A stretch of 27,990 nt of DNA from Pseudomonadota bacterium (GTDB lineage Bacteria > Desulfobacterota > Desulfovibrionia > Desulfovibrionales > Desulfovibrionaceae), in assembly GCA_023390395.1 (NCBI GenBank), contig JAEWCY010000157.1:1-27990 (forward strand). Reading direction: 5' to 3'. A program made the position numbers and the translations under genes. Under the pieces are notes generated by a model. The model saw nothing but the letters and a program-made list of their open reading frames with translations, had not been told where the DNA came from and searched no databases. This document shows positions 1 through 7,424 of the stretch, piece after piece (the stretch's first letter is position 1; every line of letters begins with the position of its first letter).

Positions 1-107
1 TATTTGAAGAATACGCCGCCCGCCGCGCCCAAGGCCCGTCCCGGCCGACCGACCAACCAATCAATCAAGGCGTCATGCCAACAAACAAAAGCATACTAAA
101 CAAATGA
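1..107 (+). CDS. C-terminal end of an upstream gene (partial)
   Basis: The frame beginning at position 3 is open to a TGA at 105-107. It reads as a charged then Pro/Asn-rich tail (starts FEEYAARRAQG, ends SILNK). The TGA overlaps the ATG of pdxA as ATGA, the usual sign of translational coupling, and pdxA has no clear Shine-Dalgarno of its own. Frame 1 is also open up to a TAA at 97-99, so the assignment is moderate. Too short to name a function. Confidence 0.45.
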   Translation, partial: FEEYAARRAQGPSRPTDQPINQGVMPTNKSILNK

Positions 108-1153
108 CGACATCCACCACCTCCGCCTCCCCGACCGCCTCCGCTTCCACTCCCCCCATTCTGCTCACCCTCGGCGACGCCAACGGCATCGGGCCGGAAC
201 TCGTCTGCCGGCTGCTGACCGAGGCCCCGCAGTGCCACGCTTCCCTGCGGCTCGGCCTCATCGGTCCCGAGGCGGCCCTGGCCGCGCACTGCCAGCGCCT
301 GTCCCTGCCCCGGTTCTGGACGTCGCTTCCCGCCGACGATCCGGACGCTCTCGCCGCATCGCCTCCCGGCGTCTATCTCCTCGCGCCGCCGCGCCTGGCC
401 GGGCTTCCCGTCACGCCGGGCAAGGAGACGCCGGCCGGCGGGCTGGCCGCCGGCGAGTCCCTGGAATACGCCGTCTCCATCCTGGCCCGGCATGCCGACT
501 GGGGGCTCGTGACCGGGCCGCTGTCGAAAAAGGCCCTCAACGAGGCCGGCTTCGCCTTTCCGGGGCATACCGAATTCCTGGCCGAGCGTTCGGGCGTGGG
601 CCGGGCCGGGGTGTGCATGCACCTGTGCGGCCCGGTGCTGCGGGTCAGCCTCGTCACCACCCATCCGCCGCTTTCACGGGTGCCGTCGCTGGTCACCTAC
701 GACCGGGTGGCCCTGTGCCTGGAACTGACCTGGGACTACGTGAAGCGCCTGGGGCAGGCCGCCGCGCCCATCGCCGTGTGCGGGCTCAATCCCCATGCCG
801 GGGAGGGGGGGCTTCTGGGCCGCGAGGACGAGGAGGTGGTGCGCCCGGCCGTGGCCGCGGCCGTGGCCAAGGGCATACGCGCCGTGGGGCCGCTGCCGGC
901 GGACACGGTCTTTCACCGGGCGGTCGGGGGCGAATTTTCCGCCATACTGGCCATGTACCACGACCAGGGCTTGCCGCCGCTCAAGATGTTGCACTTTCGC
1001 GAGACCGTGAACGTGACCCTGGGGCTGCCGTACGTGCGCACCTCGGTCGGCCACGGCACGGCCTTCGAGCTCGTGGGCACGGGCCGGGCCGACGTCGAGA
1101 GCCTGCGGGCGGCCCTGGAGCTGGCGCGCAGGCTGACAGGAGGCGGCAGCTAG
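104..1153 (+). CDS. pdxA: 4-hydroxythreonine-4-phosphate dehydrogenase PdxA
   Basis: PdxA oxidises 4-phosphohydroxy-L-threonine with NAD(P)+ in the DXP-dependent pyridoxal phosphate pathway; it is a cytosolic, metal-dependent homodimer. The 349-residue length suits the family. Visible family motifs in order are GDANGIGPE near the N-terminus, FPGHTEF with a metal-ligand His, GLNPHAGEGG with the second His, GPLPADTVF, and AMYHDQGLPPLK with the third His, followed by the glycine-rich GLPYVRTSVGHGTAF segment. The usual GDPAGIGPE is GDANGIGPE here. The first 15 or so residues are Ser/Thr/Ala-rich and probably disordered. The ATG overlaps the stop of the preceding frame (ATGA). The gene ends convergently against usp, with both stop codons within one CTAG. 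The family includes PdxA2-type paralogues of other catabolic roles, but the motifs fit classical PdxA. Confidence 0.93.
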   Translation: MTTSTTSASPTASASTPPILLTLGDANGIGPELVCRLLTEAPQCHASLRLGLIGPEAALAAHCQRLSLPRFWTSLPADDPDALAASPPGVYLLAPPRLAGLPVTPGKETPAGGLAAGESLEYAVSILARHADWGLVTGPLSKKALNEAGFAFPGHTEFLAERSGVGRAGVCMHLCGPVLRVSLVTTHPPLSRVPSLVTYDRVALCLELTWDYVKRLGQAAAPIAVCGLNPHAGEGGLLGREDEEVVRPAVAAAVAKGIRAVGPLPADTVFHRAVGGEFSAILAMYHDQGLPPLKMLHFRETVNVTLGLPYVRTSVGHGTAFELVGTGRADVESLRAALELARRLTGGGS

Positions 1154-1638
1154 GCCACCACCCACACGGCCAGGCCCTTGGCCGCCTGGATGATCTTGGT
1201 CGAGACGCTGCCGAACAGGAATTCCTCCTGCTTGGACACGCCCCGGCGGCCCACCACCACCGTGCCGTAGCCGCCTTCCTCGGCCAGCCGCAGGATTTCC
1301 AGGGCGATGCTCGTGCCGATGCTGCATTCCTGGGATTCGCGAAGGGGCGACCGGCAGCTGGCCACGAAGCGCGTCTCCACCCGGTCCTCGGCCAGGCCGG
1401 CCCTAAGCAGCATGGCCCGGGCCTCGCCCAGGGCCTCGTGCACGCGCGCCACGCGCCTGGCGCATTCGTCCTTCCAGGAGGCGTCGTCGGGGAAAAGGTC
1501 GCGGTCCGGCGGCCGTTCGATGGCCGCCACGGTCACGCGCCGCTCGGGGCCGGTCCCGGTCATGGCGGCGGTGTAGGCCACGGCCCGCCGGGAATTTTCC
1601 GAGCCGTCGAAGGCGATCATTATCTTTTCGATGTTCAT
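1150..1638 (-). CDS. Universal stress protein (UspA family, ATP-binding type)
   Basis: 162 residues, one Usp domain. The N-terminus MNIEKIMIAFDGSENS is the typical first beta strand with the conserved Asp of the nucleotide pocket. The C-terminus carries VVVGRRGVSKQEEFLFGSVS, matching the G-x2-G-x9-G-(S/T) loop that binds ATP phosphates in MJ0577-like members. A GGAG lies about 7 nt before the ATG. It starts 23 nt after the stop of the kinase-like gene upstream, so the two are probably one transcript. Its TAG is embedded in the CTAG shared with the converging pdxA, so there is no intergenic space and no dedicated terminator between them. Function in the cell (stress tolerance, signalling) is inferred from the family only. 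Confidence 0.9.
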   Translation of the reverse strand: MNIEKIMIAFDGSENSRRAVAYTAAMTGTGPERRVTVAAIERPPDRDLFPDDASWKDECARRVARVHEALGEARAMLLRAGLAEDRVETRFVASCRSPLRESQECSIGTSIALEILRLAEEGGYGTVVVGRRGVSKQEEFLFGSVSTKIIQAAKGLAVWVVA

Positions 1639-1661
1639 GGCCGCTCCGTTTGGCGAGGGTG

Positions 1662-2615
1662 TCAGCGCTGCTTCTTCACGGCGACAAGCGCCCGTTCGAG
1701 GTCGCGTATCAGGTCGGGCGTGGCGTCGTAGAAGACGTTGGCCGCCATGGAAAAGCGCAGCAGCACGTTGTTGAGCGCTTCGGGCACGTAGGGAAAGAGC
1801 TTTCGCAGGTTGGCGATGCGGTTGGGGAACATGATGGAGCAGTCGTCCGGACCGATCAGGGCGCGCGCCTGCGGCGAGACGGACTGGGTGGTGTGCTGCC
1901 CCATGCCGACGAGGAACTGGAGGATGTTGCCCAGGCCAAAGAGGTCCAGGCCGAAGGGGCTGTCCTGGAAGTCGAAGGTGTAGTCAAAGTCGATCCAGGT
2001 GTAAGTTCCGGTGTCGTAGCGGACGTAGAGGTGGTCGCGGCGCACGTCGCCGTGCTTCTCGCCCCGTTCGTGGAGCCAGGCGATGGCCTGGCAGGCCTCG
2101 ATGAAGCGGGCGAGCACTTCCGGGAACAGGTCGAGGAAGTATTCCCGGTGGGAGGTCTCCAGGGCCTCGATCTTCTCGTCCAGGCGCTTTCCCGGCACCA
2201 GCTCCAGGATGCGCACCGGGTTTCCCGCCGTGTCGAGGACGGTCACGCCCTGCATGAAGCGGTCGTCGCCGCGCACGAGGTCCAGGATGCGCGATTCCTT
2301 GCGCGGGCTCCTCGTGCAGGTGACCACCATGGACCCGATGGTCATGGGAAAGGATTCGTGGAACACCAGCTTGACGAGGTTGCGGCCGCCGGTCTCCAGG
2401 TCGCGGCAGCGCTTGACCCAGAACTTGGGGTCCTCCAGGCCGAAGCGGCGTTCGGCCTCGTCGCGCAGCACCAGGAAACGGCGCTCGCCCAGGGCGATGA
2501 CGTCGCCGTAGCCGATGCGCATGAATTCCGTGGTGTCGGTGTGGATTTCCCCCGCGTGCCGGGTGGGGAAATCCGGGGCCAGACGGGCCAGCAGTTCTCG
2601 GGCGGATGGGGGCAA
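1662..2615 (-). CDS. Protein-kinase-fold protein (Ser/Thr kinase or small-molecule phosphotransferase type)
   Basis: 317 residues. A kinase-type catalytic loop HGDVRRDHL sits at about residue 188 (His-Gly-Asp with catalytic Asp; the usual Asn is replaced in a -DHL ending). A metal-binding DFD equivalent (IDFDY) lies about 20 residues later, as in Kdo/aminoglycoside kinase-like and lipid-A-core kinases. The N-terminal part has no glycine-rich loop I can recognise, although it contains a WVKRC segment that could hold the ATP-binding Lys. The start is TTG at 2615: an in-frame stop lies at 2646-2648, no ATG or GTG lies between, and GAGG sits 5 nt upstream. Next ATG would be about 30 codons in. 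It precedes usp by 23 nt, so a kinase/Usp partnership is plausible but unproven. The substrate cannot be read from sequence. Confidence 0.72.
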   Translation of the reverse strand: MPPSARELLARLAPDFPTRHAGEIHTDTTEFMRIGYGDVIALGERRFLVLRDEAERRFGLEDPKFWVKRCRDLETGGRNLVKLVFHESFPMTIGSMVVTCTRSPRKESRILDLVRGDDRFMQGVTVLDTAGNPVRILELVPGKRLDEKIEALETSHREYFLDLFPEVLARFIEACQAIAWLHERGEKHGDVRRDHLYVRYDTGTYTWIDFDYTFDFQDSPFGLDLFGLGNILQFLVGMGQHTTQSVSPQARALIGPDDCSIMFPNRIANLRKLFPYVPEALNNVLLRFSMAANVFYDATPDLIRDLERALVAVKKQR

Positions 2616-2849
2616 GGCGACCTCGCGGAAGTCGTTTTTCCTCCCCTATGCCCCAATCCGGGGCGACGGGCAATGCCGGGCGGAAAATAACGCATCCCCG
2701 CGGCCGGTTGGGAGCTTGCCCGGCGCGCTTGTGCCCGGGCGCGGAAAAAGGCTAGGCAGGGGGCGGCGCGCCGTCGCCGCGTCGTCTTGCGGCAACCCGG
2801 GCATATCCGGCTGCGGCGCGGCGGGGAGCGGTCCGCCAAAGGGGAGGGC

Positions 2850-4358
2850 ATGGCAGCGACGGCAGCATGCAATCGCGGCGTATGGGCAAACCGGGCGTTC
2901 TGGTGCGTCGCCTGGGCGGCGCTCGGCGTGTATCTCGTGAGCCGCACGGCCCAGACCAACGCCGATCCGGACTTGTGGGGCTACCTCGCCTTCGGCCGGC
3001 TTTTCTGGGAGGGCGGGTTTCCCTGGAAGGACGTCTTCGCCTTCACCCCGGTCAAGGAGGCCTGGGTCTACCACGAGTGGCTGCTCGGCGTGCTCTATTA
3101 CAAGGCCGTGGCCGCCTTCGGCCTGGAATTTCTCCAATACTGCAAGTACGCGGTGCTTGTGCTCACGCTTTTTCTGGCCGCCGCCGCGGCCGTGGGCCGG
3201 GGGGCGCGCCAGGCGGTGGTCTACTGCGCCGCCTTGTACGTGGTGCCCGTTTTCACCATGAACGCCAGCCCGGTGCGGGCCAAGGTTTTTTCCCACCTTT
3301 TCTTCGTCGTCACGGTGCTGGTGCTGGAGCGTTGCCGGCGCGGGAAGTTTCTTTCCTCCCTGTGGCTTTTTCCGCTCTTCGCCTTGTGGGCCAACCTGCA
3401 CGGCGAGGTGGCGGTGGGGTTTCTGGCCCTTGGCGCCTACGCCGTGGGCGTGTTTGTCGGCGGCGACCGCCGCCTGGGGCTGCGCCTCGCCGGCGTGGGG
3501 CTCGGCTGCCTGGCCGCGAGCTGCGTCACGCCGTACGGGCCGTCCGTGTGGCTCTTTTTCCTTTACGCCTGGAAGCATCCCCGGCCGGACATCCTGGAGT
3601 GGCAGAGCATTTTCCATTTCATCGGGGCGCATCCGGAGTTCGGCGTCTTTTTCGCCGCCCTGGCCGTGCTCGTCCTGGCCGCCGCCCTGCTCGGGAAGGG
3701 CAGGCGGGACGCCATATCGCTCCTGATGCTCTTCGGGTTTCTCTTCGCCGCCGCCAAGTCGGTGCGTATGCTCACCTATCTGTGCCTGGCCGTGGTCCTT
3801 TACGTGCCGGCCTATCTCGACGAGGCGGCGGGCCGGCTGCTGGCGCGGCTTGCGCCCTTGCGCCGCCTGGCCCTGCCAGGCCTTCTTCTGGTCGCCCTGG
3901 GCTACGGCGTCTGGCAGGGGGCGTCCCTCTGGCGGCGGGGCATCGCGCGCATCGTCGTGTCCGACGTGGCGGCCTACGACGCGCGCGGCGGCATCATGTT
4001 CTACCCCGTGGACGGCCTGCGCCACATCCTGGCCACAAGAGGCGCGGGCAGGATCATGCCGCAGTTCGAGTGGGGCGAGTATCTGCTGTGGGAGCTGCCG
4101 CCGGCCTTCAAGGTCGGCATGGATGGCCGCTACGAGACGGTCTACGACGACGCCTACACCGACGCCTATTTCGCCTTTGTCAACGGCCGGATCGACGCCG
4201 GGGAGTTCCTGGACCGATACGGCGCGGACATCGTGGTGCTCAAGAAAAAGGAAAAGGCCTGGGAACGCATGCGTCTTCTCCCGGACTGGGAGGAGGAGTT
4301 TAGCAATGAGGGGTACAGCGTGTTCTACAGACGTACGCAGGGCGAGGCAAAATCCTAA
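2850..4358 (+). CDS. Multi-pass membrane protein, GT-C glycosyltransferase-like
   Basis: 502 residues from the ATG at 2850, which has a strong GGGGAGG 3 to 4 nt upstream; the frame is open further upstream to 2787 but that extension is Arg-rich and lacks a better start. About ten hydrophobic segments span the middle of the protein. The first predicted periplasmic loop carries NADPDLWGYLAFGRLFWEGG followed by PWKDVFAFTPV and WVYHEWLLG. This acidic, DLW-type loop with a later HEWL is seen in uncharacterised bacterial relatives of GT-C (dolichyl-phosphate-mannose type) membrane glycosyltransferases. The C-terminal soluble tail has a GMDGRYETVYDD motif and a short alpha/beta region ending in basic residues. 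It is divergent from the kinase-like gene across a 234-bp intergenic space. Enzymatic activity and acceptor are inference; it could be a non-catalytic family member. Confidence 0.7.
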   Translation: MAATAACNRGVWANRAFWCVAWAALGVYLVSRTAQTNADPDLWGYLAFGRLFWEGGFPWKDVFAFTPVKEAWVYHEWLLGVLYYKAVAAFGLEFLQYCKYAVLVLTLFLAAAAAVGRGARQAVVYCAALYVVPVFTMNASPVRAKVFSHLFFVVTVLVLERCRRGKFLSSLWLFPLFALWANLHGEVAVGFLALGAYAVGVFVGGDRRLGLRLAGVGLGCLAASCVTPYGPSVWLFFLYAWKHPRPDILEWQSIFHFIGAHPEFGVFFAALAVLVLAAALLGKGRRDAISLLMLFGFLFAAAKSVRMLTYLCLAVVLYVPAYLDEAAGRLLARLAPLRRLALPGLLLVALGYGVWQGASLWRRGIARIVVSDVAAYDARGGIMFYPVDGLRHILATRGAGRIMPQFEWGEYLLWELPPAFKVGMDGRYETVYDDAYTDAYFAFVNGRIDAGEFLDRYGADIVVLKKKEKAWERMRLLPDWEEEFSNEGYSVFYRRTQGEAKS

Positions 4359-4441
4359 GCCGCGTCGTCAGCTGTTTCGCGGTTGCTATGTATCGTTGCG
4401 GTGGCAAGAGCGAGGGAGTGGGGCATTCGGGTCTCTCGTTG

Positions 4442-5074
4442 TTAATGTGCGGCAATATAATTGTTTTTAAGGTATTCTTTGGCGGCTTCACTGCCAAGTT
4501 CTGCGGCTTTGTTTATATAGAGAATTGACTTTCCGGTTTTCTTCAACTTTGCATAGCACAGTCCAAGGGCGCAAAGGGCATCATGGCCGAAAGGATTGTC
4601 CTTGGCGGCGCCCTTTAAGTAGTGAAGAGCCTGATAATATTCCCCATTTGAAAGGAGGACGGTTCCAATGTCTAGAAAGGAATCATGTTTTCCTTTCCAG
4701 TACGGTGAAATGTATTTCATCCTGATAAATATCAAAAGAGCAGGAAGTAGGGTTGCTGTGATATACGCAAGACCTTTGTTGATGAAGGCTGTTATGGTTA
4801 TTGCGATAAGTGTCAGGATGAAGTATGTTGCAGAAGATTTTTTAATGTAAAATTGGTTTAATGGACCTACGGAAAAAGCCAGGGTGACAGCCAGAATGAT
4901 ATCGTCGGGGTATCTTCTCTTGAAATAAATGAAAAGACTTATTGCTGTTACCGAATAAGTTATCAAGAAGATGATTATCGGTAAAAATACCAAGACAGGA
5001 TGAATCGCGGGCCGTACCATGCGGAGCCTCTTGTTTCTTATACGATACAGAGATTGTGTTTTTGCTGATGCCAT
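4442..5074 (-). CDS. Membrane protein with C-terminal TPR/Sel1-like repeats
   Basis: 210 residues from the ATG at 5074. Several hydrophobic segments fill the first 120 residues (for example around VLVFLPIIIFLITYSV and FILTLIAITITAFI). About 75 residues of tetratricopeptide/Sel1-like helices follow (GEYYQALHYLKGAAKDNP, ALGLCYAKLKKTGKSILYI), a protein-interaction scaffold. A longer frame reaches a TTG at 5140, but a good promoter (5108-5137) lies inside that extension, so the later ATG is preferred; its Shine-Dalgarno is weak (AAGAAAG). Base composition is clearly lower in GC than pdxA or the GT-C gene, suggesting horizontal acquisition. No enzymatic motif is visible. Role unknown. Confidence 0.62.
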   Translation of the reverse strand: MASAKTQSLYRIRNKRLRMVRPAIHPVLVFLPIIIFLITYSVTAISLFIYFKRRYPDDIILAVTLAFSVGPLNQFYIKKSSATYFILTLIAITITAFINKGLAYITATLLPALLIFIRMKYISPYWKGKHDSFLDIGTVLLSNGEYYQALHYLKGAAKDNPFGHDALCALGLCYAKLKKTGKSILYINKAAELGSEAAKEYLKNNYIAAH

Positions 5075-5107
5075 TGCTTTCTTTGTTTGCGTTTGCCTGT
5101 GAATCTG

Positions 5108-5137
5108 AATATAGCTGTTGTCACATGTATCTGTAAA
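5108..5137 (-). promoter_or_regulatory. Sigma70-type promoter for the TPR membrane gene
   Basis: Read on the minus strand: TTTACA (5132-5137), 18-nt spacer, TATATT (5108-5113), each five of six to consensus. The expected transcript start is near 5101, leaving about 27 nt of leader to the ATG at 5074. This supports 5074 over the upstream TTG. Confidence 0.5.
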
Positions 5138-5284
5138 CAATTATTTTATGGAGGAATGCACCACCTGGTGTATGACGGTTGGCAGCTCGTAAATAAAGAG
5201 CGAATTTACGTATTCATGAGGTGCCCAATGGACATTGCTTAGAGGGCAAGCCATATCTTTGAAGCAATATTGCTGTTTCTGGGA

Positions 5285-5854
5285 TTAAGCCAAAACCAGT
5301 GATGCGCCGAGAGCCTTCATCGCGATGTGCAGGTCCTGTCTTTCGTTTGCCGGTCCGTTTCGTGTGCCTGTGACGACATGCAAGCCTCTGACGTCAAATT
5401 CAAGAAGTTGAAATATGTTTTTCGTATAATCATAATACGATTGAAACAAGCCGGAATCGGGGTTTCCCTGGGTGAACACCAGGATGAGTTTCGTTTTCGG
5501 GGCGTTGCGTTCTTTGAAATGAGGCGAGAATCGCGGATTGTGTTGTGCGAACAACCTGTCGGTGAATATCTTCGCTTGGCCGCTCATCTGCCCCATGTAA
5601 ATCGGCGAGCCGAGAACGAGTGCGTCGGCATGCGCAATCGCGTCATGAATTTGCTGCATGTCGTCGTTGAGAAGGCATCGCCTGTCTCCACGTTTGCAGC
5701 CGAAGCAACCCTGGCATGGTTTGATGTCGAGATCGTTGAAATGCCAGGATTGTATTTCAGCTCCTTGTTCTTTCGCACCTTCAAGTATTTTGTCGATGGC
5801 CCAGGCGGTGTTGCCTTTCTTGCGCGGGCTGGCATTGAATCCCATCACTCTCAT
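5285..5854 (-). CDS. Iron-sulfur flavoprotein, NADPH-dependent FMN reductase fold
   Basis: 189 residues. The N-terminus MRVMGFNASPRKKGNT is a flavodoxin-like FMN phosphate loop (Ser9 to Thr16). Cys47, Cys50, Cys53 and Cys60 form a compact C-x2-C-x2-C-x6-C motif (PCQGCFGCKRGDRRC), the 4Fe-4S signature of the Isf family of archaea and anaerobes. LVLGSPIYMGQMSGQAKIFTD is the second conserved flavin-site segment. Such proteins shuttle electrons between ferredoxin and FMN and are often linked to oxygen or peroxide detoxification in anaerobes. The ATG at 5854 has AGAGGA about 7 nt upstream; another ATG 7 codons earlier (5875) is possible. It is monocistronic as far as visible: 145 bp separate it from the 5' end of the TPR-gene frame, and no gene lies between it and the tRNA terminator. 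Confidence 0.85.
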   Translation of the reverse strand: MRVMGFNASPRKKGNTAWAIDKILEGAKEQGAEIQSWHFNDLDIKPCQGCFGCKRGDRRCLLNDDMQQIHDAIAHADALVLGSPIYMGQMSGQAKIFTDRLFAQHNPRFSPHFKERNAPKTKLILVFTQGNPDSGLFQSYYDYTKNIFQLLEFDVRGLHVVTGTRNGPANERQDLHIAMKALGASLVLA

Positions 5855-6163
5855 TTTATTTCCTCTATGTTTCATTCATTTCCCAGATTGATCGGGCGCG
5901 ATGTCGCCCGCAAAAAAAATCCGAATGCCGATACCTGCACAGTCGCCGGTGCGAGGCCTGGAGCAGGGCAGGCTTAGAATGCCGAAAGGCGATTTGCCGC
6001 GTTTGCCTGAAGGCGTTTTCGCCGAGCTGGCATGGCGAGTCGGCAGGCGTTGTGGGCAAGTGGCCGCGAAGAAACTGCCGTACTGCGAAAATCAGTGCCA
6101 AAGCCGTACTGCCTTGCTTTCGCCTGCCGCACCGTTGTATTTCGGATAGCGGGCAAAGAAAAT
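5855..6163. other. Intergenic region without a supported gene
   Basis: Open frames here have no Shine-Dalgarno, no recognisable domain and overlap each other on both strands. A small inverted repeat (GGGCG / CGCCC, 5894-5910) is followed by an A-run on the plus strand, so it does not make an intrinsic terminator in either direction. The segment is probably the ancestral downstream flank of the tRNA-Ala gene. Confidence 0.5.
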
Positions 6164-6192
6164 GGGCCTTGCGGCGTGTTGCCGCAAGGCCC
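6164..6192 (-). terminator. Intrinsic terminator, originally of tRNA-Ala, now separated by the insert
   Basis: A perfect 12-bp stem, GGGCCTTGCGGC (6164-6175) with GCCGCAAGGCCC (6181-6192), has a 5-nt loop. On the minus strand the stem is followed by ATTTTCTTT. It lies 10 bp beyond the left copy of the tRNA 3'-end repeat, where the terminator of the minus-strand tRNA would stand before integration. Confidence 0.8.
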
Positions 6193-6201
6193 TTGTTTTC
6201 T

Positions 6202-6218
6202 TGGTGGAGGCGATGGGA
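6202..6218. repeat. Left attachment-site repeat
   Basis: TGGTGGAGGCGATGGGA is identical to 15934-15950, the last 17 nt of the tRNA-Ala gene including its encoded CCA. Identity stops at both edges (T versus G before, A versus C after). The intact tRNA is on the right, so this copy is the displaced 3' end left by integration. Confidence 0.9.
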
Positions 6219-6274
6219 ACTAAAACATGATCTATCATGCTTATATAATTTGATTAAAAATTTATTTTTTCTGC

Positions 6275-6294
6275 GGTGTACGTTTTGGTGTACG
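6275..6294. repeat. Left-end GGTGTACG repeats (candidate integrase arm sites)
   Basis: Two direct copies of GGTGTACG (6275-6282, 6287-6294) are spaced 12 bp start to start, about 60 bp inside the left att repeat. The same core recurs at the right end at 15698-15808. Tyrosine integrases of this type bind short arm-type repeats on both flanks of the core site, so this is the likely role. Confidence 0.55.
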
Positions 6295-6372
6295 ACAGGG
6301 TTGAAGTGAAGGTTCAATAAAAACGGGCCGTCCTTCACAGGCGGCCCGTTGGTCTCGTGGTCCAGGTTGGGC

Positions 6373-6660
6373 TTACGGCTTGGGCGTCTCGGGCCTCTGT
6401 CCGCCGGTCGTCCGGCCCATGTACCGGCCGTGCTGGTCGTAGACATGGCTGCTTCCATCGGGCGCGGTCATGACGCGGCCTTGATACTCGCCGCGCGGCC
6501 CATATAGGCTCTTCTGCCGGGGGTTCGCGGCGTCGGGCGTAGCCCGGCCCTCGTACCTGCCATCCGGCCCATAATAACGCGTCTCGCCCTCTTGCCCGGC
6601 CAGCACCGGCCCGGCGGCCAGGGCCACCAGAACGGCGGCGGTCAACGTCAGGCGGCGCAC
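6373..6660 (-). CDS. Small exported protein with three YGPxGxYxGR-type repeats
   Basis: 95 residues. The N-terminus MRRLTLTAAVLVALAAGPVLA is a clear Sec signal peptide with probable cleavage after VLA. The mature part holds three related motifs: YYGPDGRYEGR, LYGPRGEYQGR and VYDQHGRYMGR, at intervals of roughly 20 to 25 residues and separated by Pro/Ala/Asp-rich linkers. The last 12 residues are Pro/Thr-rich. The start overlaps the end of the 129-aa gene upstream by 13 nt, so it is probably translationally coupled to it. I do not recognise a characterised family. A periplasmic or surface role is inferred from the signal peptide. It is the left-most gene of the element, a usual place for cargo. 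Confidence 0.75.
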   Translation of the reverse strand: MRRLTLTAAVLVALAAGPVLAGQEGETRYYGPDGRYEGRATPDAANPRQKSLYGPRGEYQGRVMTAPDGSSHVYDQHGRYMGRTTGGQRPETPKP

Positions 6661-7037
6661 GGCGCTTCCTTCCTGGGCAGCACGAACGGCGTGCCGTCGG
6701 CGTGCGTGACTTGGAGCAGCAAGATTTCGGCCAAGTGCTCCGTTGCGCCTTCTCGGAGGCGCAAGTTCAATACTGCTGGCCCCGCGTCCAGAACGCCGGC
6801 AAGGCGGAACGCCTTTTTAATATAGCCGACAACTGGTCCCCACTGTTTGTAATCTCCAATTTCAGTCCACTCAGGCAAACTAAAGGTGATGTCCAATCCT
6901 CCGGCTGGTAACGGGCCACGCTCTCCCCATGCAGCCTTGATCTCCTCGACGATCTCTACAGGCGGGCAGTTGCGCGGGAACGCACAAGTTTTCTCAAGGA
7001 CACTGGTGGGGATCGGGAAGGTGAAAACGGGTGTCAT
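6648..7037 (-). CDS. Element-borne protein of unknown function
   Basis: 129 residues, start fixed by a strong AGGAGGAAC about 6 nt before the ATG at 7037. There is no signal peptide or membrane segment. The sequence is soluble alpha/beta-like: a Pro-rich beginning with two Cys (TCAFPRNCPP), the segment GGLDITFSLPEWTEIGDYKQWGP, and a C-terminal strand-rich part (LRLREGATEHLAEILLLQVT). Not recognised. It leads a two-gene unit with the exported repeat protein. A palindrome ATGCGT-CAGAA-ACGCAT at 7100-7116, about 65 bp upstream, could be an operator or a hairpin in the leader. Confidence 0.7.
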   Translation of the reverse strand: MTPVFTFPIPTSVLEKTCAFPRNCPPVEIVEEIKAAWGERGPLPAGGLDITFSLPEWTEIGDYKQWGPVVGYIKKAFRLAGVLDAGPAVLNLRLREGATEHLAEILLLQVTHADGTPFVLPRKEAPCAA

Positions 7038-7348
7038 GATTGTTCCTCCTGGGGTTGAGGGTTTTTATTAGCAGTAGTTTTCAATTCTTGGGTAGAGCTA
7101 TGCGTCAGAAACGCATGGGTTGATGAACATAACTATTATATTTTGTAGATATTATCCGCGTAAATAAAAAATGCTTTGCATACAAAAATAAGATTCCTGA
7201 AAAATAGTTCCATGAACGCGGCATAGTTGACGCTGAATTTCTTTTCATTTTGTTTGGTGTTTTTGTCTGCATACACTGGTATGAATACGTGGTCATCAAG
7301 TTTTTTAAAATATTTATGTATGGGAATTGTACCCCCGACCCAAAATAA

Positions 7349-7377
7349 AAAAAGTCCTCTTAACTAGAGGACTTTTT
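7349..7377. terminator. Bidirectional intrinsic terminator
   Basis: AAAAAGTCCTCT (7349-7360) pairs perfectly with AGAGGACTTTTT (7366-7377) around the loop TAACT. A-rich and T-rich flanks allow termination on either strand. On the minus strand it follows the Cys-rich gene cluster, whose last stop is at 7476. Confidence 0.8.
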
Positions 7378-7386
7378 GAAACGATA

Positions 7387-7424
7387 GACGGGTATGGCAC
7401 GAAATATATTTTCCCATACCCGTC
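7387..7424. repeat. 11-bp perfect inverted repeat
   Basis: GACGGGTATGG (7387-7397) and CCATACCCGTC (7414-7424) flank a 16-nt AT-rich spacer, 10 bp from the terminator. There is no T-run, so it is not a simple terminator. It could be a regulator site, an mRNA 3'-end structure or a recombination site. Confidence 0.6.

Noticed and set aside
5894..5918. GGGCG/CGCCC hairpin followed by A-run as a terminator
   Set aside because: The homopolymer is on the wrong side for either strand: A after the stem on plus, T before it on minus.
7105..7299. 64-codon minus-strand frame in the AT-rich gap
   Set aside because: No Shine-Dalgarno, low complexity, no family resemblance.
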